Positions 26,801 through 33,602 of a DNA stretch of 64,000 bases are shown here, in pieces; the first letter of the stretch is position 1, and each line of letters opens with the position of its first letter. The translations under genes were made by a program, and so were the position numbers. Source of the stretch: Ensifer sp. MPMI2T (GTDB lineage: Bacteria > Pseudomonadota > Alphaproteobacteria > Rhizobiales > Rhizobiaceae). The stretch is from the NCBI RefSeq assembly GCF_004827385.1, contig NZ_SRXN01000004.1, positions 62,001 through 126,000 on the forward strand. Direction: 5' to 3'. The notes under the pieces were generated by a model. It searched no databases, was not told the DNA's origin, and worked only from the letters and a program-made list of their open reading frames with translations.

Positions 26801-28608
26801 ACGAGCTCCATGTCGTGTAGCACGACGAGCCGCTGTTCTTCCGCATCGGAGCTGACGCCGATGTCGTAGGTCTGCTCGCTGATGACGCGGAAACCGAGAT
26901 TTTCGAGGAGCGGCACGCGACGCGAAAGGGAAACCGGATCATCCGCGTGGAAGATCTTCAGTTCCAGCGTGTCCAGCCTTTCCTGCTGCTTATGATAGAA
27001 CGAGATGCGGATCGGGTCATCGACCTTGCAGGCGGCGATATCGTGGAGGTCGTCATAGGCCTCCGCCGGCGTGAAGGCCGCCTGATAGGCTTCGCCAACC
27101 GCGATCTCGATGCCGTCCCTGCGGGCAAGCAGGTTGAAGCGATCGGTCCAGCGGGTAACGATGCTGCGAACCGCCTCCTCGAGCTTGGCCTGGGGAACGC
27201 GCGGCGTCTTGCCGGCGTAGCGGCCGATGATGAAATGGACGCGCGCCAGCCCGCCCTCCGGGAAGGCCGGGTAATAGGCGGAAACGCGGCCGTCATAGGC
27301 CGTCTTCAGATAGTTGCCGATCTTCTCGCGCACGGCCGAGTCGTATTGTTCGCGTGGCACGAAGACGAGGACCGAGACGAAGCGGTCGAAATGGTCGATG
27401 CGCGGCAACACCCTGATGCGCGGCCGATCGCTGAGTTCGTTGATCTGCTCGCAGAAGGCGGCAAGCAGGCCGACGTCGATCTGGAAAAGGTCGTCGCGCG
27501 GATAGGACTCCAGCGTGTTTGCCAGCATCTTGCCGGAATGGCTCTGGGGATCGTAGCCGAAATAGTCGATGATCTTCTCGATCTTGTGCCGGAGCAAAGG
27601 TATCTCCGAAGCCTGACGGGTATAGGCCGTGGAGGTGAAGAGGCCGACAATGCGGAGTTCTCCGACCACGTTGCCGGAGGCGTCGAAGCGCTTGACGCCG
27701 ATGTAGTCCATATAGGCGCGGCGGTGGACGACGGATTTCACATTGGCCTTGGTGACGATCAGGAATTCGGGTCCCTCGAGGAAGGCGATGATTTCCGGCG
27801 TCGTCAGCACGGCATCCTTGCCCTGGCGCAGCACGCGGACGTCGGGGTTGGACAGAAGGCCGAGGCCCCTGCCCTTGCCGCGCTCGACCGTCGCCTTGTC
27901 GCCCTTGCCGGAATAGGTGTATTCCCGCATGCCGAGGAAGGTGAAATTGTTGTCCCTTAGCCAGCGAAGGAACGCGAGCGCCTCGTCGCGATCACTCTTC
28001 TTGCGCGACGCATTGTAGTCTTCCAGTTCCTGCATCGCCTGATCGAGCAGCGCCGTCATTGCCGGCCAGTCGTGGACGGCCTGGTGGACCTGCTCCAACA
28101 CCTCGGCGATGCGCTTGCGCAGCGAACGCGCCTCGATCGGCTCAAGCTGGTTCAAGTGGATCTGGATATGGCTCACCCGATGGGCCGGATCGCTTTCCTC
28201 GTCCGGATCGTAGAGCTTGACGGGCTTACCGGGCTCCCGGACCAGAATGGGATGGATCGCGAGGTGGATGTCACGGTGCGTGCTCGTCACCTCGCCCATG
28301 ACCGAATCATAGAGGAAAGGCATGTTGCGTTCGGTGATGGCGATGATCGACACGTCGGTGCCGCCCGGCGCAACCCCCGGCACGGTTTCGACCGAAACCT
28401 GCGGCTTGCCGCCGTCCCAGCGCGCAAGTTCCTTGCGCGCATGCGCCGCGGTCAGCGCCAGCATGTCGGCGGTGTAGAGATCGAGGTCGTCGTTGCTTGC
28501 CCCGCCGAAGAGGATCTCGGGCGCCAGCGCCTCGGCGCCGATCTTCTCCGCAGCCGCCTTGGCCGCGTCGATATGCCTGTCCCGTTTTGGATTGTATTTC
28601 ACGCCCAT
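23821..28608 (-). CDS. gdhB: NAD-specific glutamate dehydrogenase, large (180-kDa) type
   Basis: A 1595-residue enzyme oxidising glutamate to 2-oxoglutarate and ammonia, mainly catabolic. The very large size and domain plan are diagnostic: long N-terminal ACT-like and regulatory regions (e.g. [39 protein letters not shown]), a catalytic core with [26 protein letters not shown] and [15 protein letters not shown], and an extended helical C terminus. The ATG at 28608 is preferred because GGGGAGAGAG lies just before it; an ATG 15 bases upstream would place that site inside the gene. It is divergent from pdxY over a 282-bp AT-rich gap that must hold both promoters. Confidence 0.96.
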   Translation of the reverse strand: [1595 protein letters not shown]

Positions 28609-28890
28609 GAACTCTCTCCCCATTCGTGATAGACGAGCCTATCAGAACCATGGCCAATGGCGATCGTTTTATGCTCGATTTCGGCAAAATCGAGCCAAAG
28701 TTTGGAGAAATTCACGCAATTTCGACCTAAATCCATTTAAATCGAAGGCGATTTTGCAAAAATTGCTCGAAAAACCTTAAAAACGAACGAAAACGCCGAA
28801 GTCCTGTTTCGTCCCTGTCTGGCGCCCGCTGTTGACAGGCCCATGACAGTCAGGCGATCACACTTTGATTCGAGGAAATGGAACTGCCCG

Positions 28891-29772
28891 ATGCCCGAAA
28901 TGCCTGCAGCACCCGGCGCCGTCATCGTCATTTCAAGCCATGTGGTTCGCGGCACCGTTGGCAATCGGGCCGCGGTCTTCGCATTGGAGACGCTCGGCCA
29001 TCGCGTCTGGGCCGTGCCGACGGTTATCCTGCCGTGGCATCCGGGTCGCGGCCGCTCGACACGGGTGACGATCACCGACACGGACTTCCAGTCGATCATC
29101 GATGATCTCATCGATGCACGCTGGATCGGTGAAGTGCGGGCCGTTCTGTCGGGCTATCTCTGCTCGCCGGGCCAGGTCGACGGCGTTGCGCAACTGGTGA
29201 CGGCGTTGCGCAAGCGAAATCCCGAGCTGGTATACGCCTGCGATCCCATCATCGGGGATGGCAACGGCCTTTATGTTTCGGCCGAGATCGCGGCCGCGGT
29301 GCGCGACCGGCTGCTGCCGCTGGCGGCACTTGCGACGCCCAACCGCTTCGAGCTCTCCTGGCTCGTCGGGGCAGCACTTGAAACGAATACCGCGATCCTC
29401 GACGCGGCACTCGGTCTCGGACCTTCACGGGTGCTGGTGACGTCGGCGATCCCCATGATGGCCGGCGGCACGGGCAATCTCTACCTGTCCGGCAGCCATG
29501 CGTTGCTGGCCGAGCACCGGTTGGTCGACGATCCGCCGAACGGCACGGGCGATCTGCTGGCCGCCGTGTTTCTGGCGCGGCTGCTCCAGGGGTTCTCCGA
29601 AGAGCGGGCGCTGCAGATGGCGACCGCCAGCGTGTTCGAGATCATTGCGCGCACTGCCCGGCGCGGTGCCGACGAACTGACGCTCGAGCAGGACGCCTCG
29701 AGCCTTGCAACGCCCATGGCCATGGTGCAGATGCGGCGCCTCTTGCATCCAAGTCAGGTGCGGAAGAAATAG
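28891..29772 (+). CDS. pdxY: Pyridoxal kinase (PdxY-like)
   Basis: A 293-residue ribokinase-superfamily kinase phosphorylating pyridoxal in PLP salvage. VVRGTVGNRAAVFALETLGH near the N terminus and the anion-hole/catalytic motif GTGD (about 218-221, in PPNGTGDLLAAVFLARLL) are present. CDPIIGDGNGLYV and TPNRFELSWLVG are the PdxY-type segments. The ATG at 28891 follows GAGGAAATGG; another ATG three codons on is possible. Length fits PdxY (about 285-290). The gene stands alone, divergent from gdhB. Together with the yggS-type gene at 8179 it is the second PLP-handling gene in the window. Confidence 0.9.
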   Translation: MPEMPAAPGAVIVISSHVVRGTVGNRAAVFALETLGHRVWAVPTVILPWHPGRGRSTRVTITDTDFQSIIDDLIDARWIGEVRAVLSGYLCSPGQVDGVAQLVTALRKRNPELVYACDPIIGDGNGLYVSAEIAAAVRDRLLPLAALATPNRFELSWLVGAALETNTAILDAALGLGPSRVLVTSAIPMMAGGTGNLYLSGSHALLAEHRLVDDPPNGTGDLLAAVFLARLLQGFSEERALQMATASVFEIIARTARRGADELTLEQDASSLATPMAMVQMRRLLHPSQVRKK

Positions 29773-29859
29773 CGGCGGGTATAAAGGAAATGGCTTATAA
29801 GCGCTCCTCGCCCTTTTTGAAGCGCTAAGGTCGCTGTAACACTTCGACGCTTGATTGGG

Positions 29860-29966
29860 TCCCTACAGGGCCGCGCGTCTTACACAGACGCGCAAAGGTC
29901 GCTGTAGCACTTTGGATTGCTGCATTTTGTCCTTAAATCGATTCCGATTTAAGGAATCATGCAGTA
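29860..29966 (+). repeat. Interspersed palindromic element, type A, copy 4
   Basis: GCCGCGCGTCTTACACAGAC followed by CTGTAGCACTTTGGATTGCT, then TTAAATCG/CGATTTAA and ATCATGCAGT. This is the most regular copy and lies 44 bp before the carbonic anhydrase start. A further fragment, GGTCGCTGTAACACTTCGAC, precedes it at 29829, suggesting a partial tandem. Confidence 0.8.
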
Positions 29967-30009
29967 GGGGCGATGCAGTAATGAATGAGTGAATGACGCG
30001 GGGTTATTG

Positions 30010-30657
30010 ATGGAAAAGCAGGGCTTTCCGGAACATCTTCTAGCCGGTTACCGTAATTTCATGAGCGGTCGTTTCAGCGAACAGCAGCAACGCTACAAGA
30101 CGCTCGCCGAGAGCGGTCAGAAGCCGAAGACGATGGTTATCGCCTGTTGCGATTCGCGGGCCGCACCCGAAACGATCTTCGACAGCGGTCCCGGAGAACT
30201 CTTCGTCGTCCGCAACGTCGCCAATATGATGCCGCCCTACGAGCCGGATGGGCACTACCACTCGACCTCCGCCGCGCTCGAGTTTGCGGTTCAGGCCCTG
30301 CGCGTAAGCAACATCGTCGTCATGGGACATGGGCGCTGCGGCGGCATCAAGGCGGCGCTCGATCCGGATGCGGAGCCCTTGTCCCCCGGCGATTTCATCG
30401 GCCGGTGGATGAACCTGTTGAAGCCAGCCGCCGAACAGATCCAGGGCAACGACTTCATGACCCAGGCGGAACGCCAGCGCGCGCTCGAACGGGTGTCGAT
30501 CCGCAATTCACTCGCCAACCTGCGCACTTTCCCTTGTGTCCAGATTCTGGAGGCAAAGGGCAAGCTGCAGCTTCATGGTGCCTGGTTCGACATTTCGACC
30601 GGGGAGCTTTGGGTGATGGACGCCAACACCGGCGATTTTGCCCGACCGGGCATATGA
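30010..30657 (+). CDS. Beta-class carbonic anhydrase
   Basis: A 215-residue zinc enzyme interconverting CO2 and bicarbonate. The zinc ligands and catalytic dyad are in CCDSR (Cys46, Asp48, Arg50) and HGRCGG (His107, Cys110). FVVRNVANMMPPYEPDGHYHSTSAALEFAVQAL is the typical core. The ATG at 30010 gives the normal start; a GTG at 29989 is also in frame and would add seven residues. No gene is co-transcribed: a type A repeat lies before it and a RIME-like element after it. Confidence 0.94.
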   Translation: MEKQGFPEHLLAGYRNFMSGRFSEQQQRYKTLAESGQKPKTMVIACCDSRAAPETIFDSGPGELFVVRNVANMMPPYEPDGHYHSTSAALEFAVQALRVSNIVVMGHGRCGGIKAALDPDAEPLSPGDFIGRWMNLLKPAAEQIQGNDFMTQAERQRALERVSIRNSLANLRTFPCVQILEAKGKLQLHGAWFDISTGELWVMDANTGDFARPGI

Positions 30658-30687
30658 GGGTGCGATTGGGTCGCGTTGCTACAACTG

Positions 30688-30871
30688 CCCCTCATGCGGC
30701 CTGCCGGCCACCTTCTCCCCGCAGGCGGGGCGAAGGACTTGCCGCGCCCTCTCAATCTCCTCTCCCGGTTCAAAGGTGGACGAAAGCCGTGCTGTTGAGC
30801 GAGCGAAGGCGGTGCCGCACGTCCCTTCTCCCCGCCTGCGGGGAGAACGTGCCGGTAGGCGGATGAGGGGC
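30688..30871 (+). repeat. RIME-like mosaic element, copy 2
   Basis: Begins CCCCTCATGCGGCCTGCCGG and ends GGCGGATGAGGGGCA, with CTTCTCCCCGC hairpins at both ends separated by about 100 bp of spacer. It is the longest copy here (184 bp) and lies between convergent genes. Confidence 0.85.
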
Positions 30872-30900
30872 AATTTGAGTCGTTGTGACCTGCGGTCTTG

Positions 30901-31722
30901 TCAGTAGCCGTCGATCTCGGCGCCGATGATGGCGATTGCCTGCTGATAGACGCTGGCTGCGTTCCATCCCTGAATCGCAGCGTAATTGACTTCGCCGGGC
31001 TGATAGCCGCCGCCCGGCTGCCAACCATGGCCGCGCAGGAAGTTTGCCGTCGAGGCGAGTGCATCCGCCTTGGAGCGGACCATGTCGATATGGCCGTCAC
31101 CATCACCGTCCACGCCGAATCTCAAGACATTAACCGGCAGGAACTGGGTCTGTCCGATCTCGCCGTGGGCAGCACCGCGGGCAGCCGGGCTCAGATCGCC
31201 GCGCTGGACGAGTTGGAGCGCCGCGTAGAGTTGGTTGGTGAAATAGTCCGAACGCCGGCAGTCATAGGCGAGCGTCGAGACGGCCGAGAGCGTATGTTCC
31301 TTGCCCATGAACGAGCCGAAGCCGGTCTCCATGCCCCAGATCGCGATCAGCGGTCCCGCCGGCACGCCAAAGCGCTGCTCGATGCTGTCGAAGAGCCTGG
31401 CGTTCTGCGCCCGCATCTTCTTGCCACGCGAGATGATCGTCTGGCCGCCGCGCTTCTGCATGAACTGGTCGAGCGAGAGCTTGAAGCTCTTCTGGCCGCG
31501 GTCGGCGCGGATCGTCGCCCTGCTATAGGCAACACCGGAGAGCGCCTGGTCGATGACCGCGGGGCTGATGCCGTTGCTGGCGGCCTGCTGTTTGAACTCG
31601 GCTACCCAGGCTTGGAAGCCGCTGGCGTCATTGCCGCACTGAGCCGCCGCCGCCGTCGCGGGAAGGATCGCCGCTGAAACCAGGGCCGCAAGCCCCGCCA
31701 CTACGCACTTTGCCCTGTGCAT
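30901..31722 (-). CDS. Lytic murein transglycosylase (MltB-like)
   Basis: A 273-residue periplasmic enzyme cleaving peptidoglycan glycan strands to 1,6-anhydro products. An N-terminal signal peptide (MHRAKCVVAGLAALVSAAIL, cleavage after ATAAAA) is followed by the MltB-type SLT_2 domain. The catalytic Glu lies in IAIWGMETGFGSFMG, then STLAYDCRRSDYF and GEIGQTQFLPVN. No lipobox is seen, so it is a soluble periplasmic form. No C-terminal peptidoglycan-binding domain is present. The ATG at 31722 suits the signal peptide; a start 30 bases upstream would put polar residues before it. Confidence 0.92.
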   Translation of the reverse strand: MHRAKCVVAGLAALVSAAILPATAAAAQCGNDASGFQAWVAEFKQQAASNGISPAVIDQALSGVAYSRATIRADRGQKSFKLSLDQFMQKRGGQTIISRGKKMRAQNARLFDSIEQRFGVPAGPLIAIWGMETGFGSFMGKEHTLSAVSTLAYDCRRSDYFTNQLYAALQLVQRGDLSPAARGAAHGEIGQTQFLPVNVLRFGVDGDGDGHIDMVRSKADALASTANFLRGHGWQPGGGYQPGEVNYAAIQGWNAASVYQQAIAIIGAEIDGY

Positions 31723-31812
31723 GAGATACCCCGTCGTTGCCCGAACAATCATTTGTCTTCAAAAACGCCGGCTTCTGCCGGCCTATAACTGGTCCCGCGT
31801 TACGGGACGTCA

Positions 31813-31828
31813 TGTTTCACGTGAATCC
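31813..31828. promoter_or_regulatory. parS-like site with one mismatch in its core, between mltB-type gene and asd
   Basis: TGTTTCACGTGAATCC keeps CACGTG and matches the 14-bp parS palindrome at 13 positions. It is intergenic and 28 kb from parB, well within the distance over which chromosomal parS sites are usually spread. Confidence 0.55.
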
Positions 31829-31854
31829 GCTCAACCGGCGGAAGAACCAATGGT

Positions 31855-31892
31855 AAGCCCCGCGGGGTCCCTTGGCGGACCCGGCGGGGCTT
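31855..31892 (-). terminator. Hairpin terminator downstream of asd
   Basis: Stem AAGCCCCGC/GCGGGGCTT with an inner GGGTCC/GGACCC pair and single-base bulges, 24 bp after the asd stop. The T run is short on the minus strand. Confidence 0.7.
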
Positions 31893-31916
31893 CAATTCAA
31901 TCGCGAGCGGGGCCGA

Positions 31917-32951
31917 TCAAGCGGCCCGCTTGCGTGGCTTGACCAGGCCGCGGTTGACGAGCAATTCGGCGATCTGGATGGCGTTGAGCGCGGCGCCCTT
32001 GCGCAGGTTGTCGGAGACGACCCACATGTTGAGGCCGTTCTCGACCGTCGCGTCCTCACGGATGCGCGAAATATAGGTCGCATCTTCGCCAGCGCATTCG
32101 TAAGGCGTCACGTAGCCGCCGTTCTCATGCTTGTCGACCACCAGGCACCCCGGCGCCTCGCGCAGGATCTCGCGTGCCTCGTCGGCGGTAATTTCGTTCT
32201 CAAATTCGACGTTGACCGATTCCGAATGACCGATGAAGACGGGAACGCGCACGGCCGTGCAGGTCACCTTGATCTTCGGATCAAGCATCTTCTTGGTTTC
32301 CGCCAGAACCTTCCACTCTTCCTTGGTGTAGCCGTCTTCCATGAACACGTCGATGTGCGGGATGACGTTGAAGGCGATGCGCTTAGTGAACTTCTTGCTC
32401 TCGATCGGATCGGCAACAAAGACGGCGCGGGTCTGGTTGAAGAGCTCGTCCATGCCATCCTTGCCGGCGCCGGAGACCGACTGATAGGTGGAAACGACGA
32501 CACGCTTGATCGTGGCGCGGTCATGCAGCGGCTTCAGCGCGACGACGAGCTGGGCGGTCGAGCAATTCGGGTTGGCGATGATGTTCTTCTTCGAGAAAAG
32601 CGTGATCGCATCCGGGTTGACTTCCGGAACGATCAGCGGAACGTCGGCGTCGTATCGCCAGGCAGAGGAATTGTCGATGACGACGCAGCCCTGCTGGCCG
32701 ATCTTCGGCGAATATTTCTGCGAAACCGCGCCGCCGGCCGACATCAGGCATATATCGGTGTCGGAGAAATCATAAGTTTCGAGGTTGGAGACCTTCAGCG
32801 TCTTGTCGCCATAGGAAACTTCGGTGCCGATGGAGCGCGACGAGGCGAGCGCCACAACTTCATCGGCGGGAAATCCGCGTTCCGAAAGGATATTCAGCAT
32901 CTCCCGGCCGACATTGCCGGTGGCGCCTGCGACTGCAATCTTGAAACCCAT
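31917..32951 (-). CDS. asd: Aspartate-semialdehyde dehydrogenase
   Basis: A 344-residue NADPH enzyme making aspartate semialdehyde for lysine, diaminopimelate, threonine and methionine. The Rossmann motif AGATGNVGREML (about 9-19) and catalytic Cys130 in NPNCSTAQLVVALKPLHD are intact, with VSTYQSVSGAG following. Length is typical of the bacterial asd type 1 group in alphaproteobacteria. It is preceded on the same strand by a possible 39-residue ORF (33066-33185). Confidence 0.97.
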   Translation of the reverse strand: MGFKIAVAGATGNVGREMLNILSERGFPADEVVALASSRSIGTEVSYGDKTLKVSNLETYDFSDTDICLMSAGGAVSQKYSPKIGQQGCVVIDNSSAWRYDADVPLIVPEVNPDAITLFSKKNIIANPNCSTAQLVVALKPLHDRATIKRVVVSTYQSVSGAGKDGMDELFNQTRAVFVADPIESKKFTKRIAFNVIPHIDVFMEDGYTKEEWKVLAETKKMLDPKIKVTCTAVRVPVFIGHSESVNVEFENEITADEAREILREAPGCLVVDKHENGGYVTPYECAGEDATYISRIREDATVENGLNMWVVSDNLRKGAALNAIQIAELLVNRGLVKPRKRAA

Positions 32952-33065
32952 GATCTAAGCTCTCTTTCTGTCTCTCCTCGTCTGGTGGAGGGGGAAGCCG
33001 CGCGGCAAGCCCGCGAGGTTTCCTGTCCCCGGCCTTACCGGGGAGAGAGCGGAGGGCCAGAGACG

Positions 33066-33185
33066 TCAGACGGTTTTCGTCGTCGTTTTGGCCGTTGTTT
33101 TGCTAGCGAGCGAGAAATGGCGAGCCTGCGCGGCGGCAAGTGCCGGCAAGATCGACGTTGCGATGGATGGACCGTTCGGTCGCAT
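33066..33185 (-). CDS. Possible small protein of 39 residues upstream of asd
   Basis: The frame starts with ATG at 33185, preceded six bases upstream by a strong GAGGAAA ribosome site, and ends in TGA at 33066-33068. The product starts MRPNGPSIATSILPALAAAQ, is alanine-rich in the middle, and ends in a Lys/Thr tail (KTTAKTTTKTV). No family is recognised. The hydrophobic stretch ATSILPALAAAQA is short. It points the same way as asd, 114 bp upstream. Support comes only from the ribosome site and composition, so it may be chance. Confidence 0.35.
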   Translation of the reverse strand: MRPNGPSIATSILPALAAAQARHFSLASKTTAKTTTKTV

Positions 33186-33274
33186 GGCGGTTTCCTCGTT
33201 CGCCGCTGCTCATACGCGGTTTTCGGCAAGAGTCAAGCCGCCGCCGATGTCTGCCGCGATCGCTTTCCGGCCGC

Positions 33275-33383
33275 TACTGCATGATTCCCTAAATCGGAAC
33301 CGAGTTAAGGATAAATCATGCAGAAATTCCAAGCGCTACAGCGATCTTTGCGCGTCTGATTAGACGCGCGGCGCTGTAGCGCC
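33275..33383 (-). repeat. Interspersed palindromic element, type A, copy 5
   Basis: Inverse orientation: CTGCATGATTCCCTAAATCG, then AATCATGCAG, AGCGCTACAGCGATCTTTGC and GCGTCTGATTAGACGCGC, ending GCGCTGTAGCGCC. It contains both modules of the element. Confidence 0.8.
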
Positions 33384-33602
33384 AAAAGAGCGAAGCCGCG
33401 CCACACTTTTGCGTGATCCCGTTCAGCCGCCGCGCCCGATCGCCGCATTAGACCAAAGTCATAAGCCGAAAGCATCGCTGCCTCGGGCACCACTTTTCTG
33501 ACATCTTGTCACAAGGCGCACCACATCCGGATGTTCAGGGAGGAACGTCGGATCGAGGAATGGGCGCTCCAATATGCCAATTTGGAGTGGAGGATCATCA
33601 AA

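Larger units (their letters stand above)
32952..33602. other. Long intergenic region asd - MHS transporter
   Basis: 651 bp. From left to right: the asd 5' region; a GC-rich hairpin CCCCGG/CCGGGG (33027-33043); a possible small minus-strand ORF (33066-33185); a type A repeat in inverse orientation (33275-33383); and about 220 bp before the transporter that should hold its promoter, ending in GGAGGATC as ribosome site. Confidence 0.6.
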
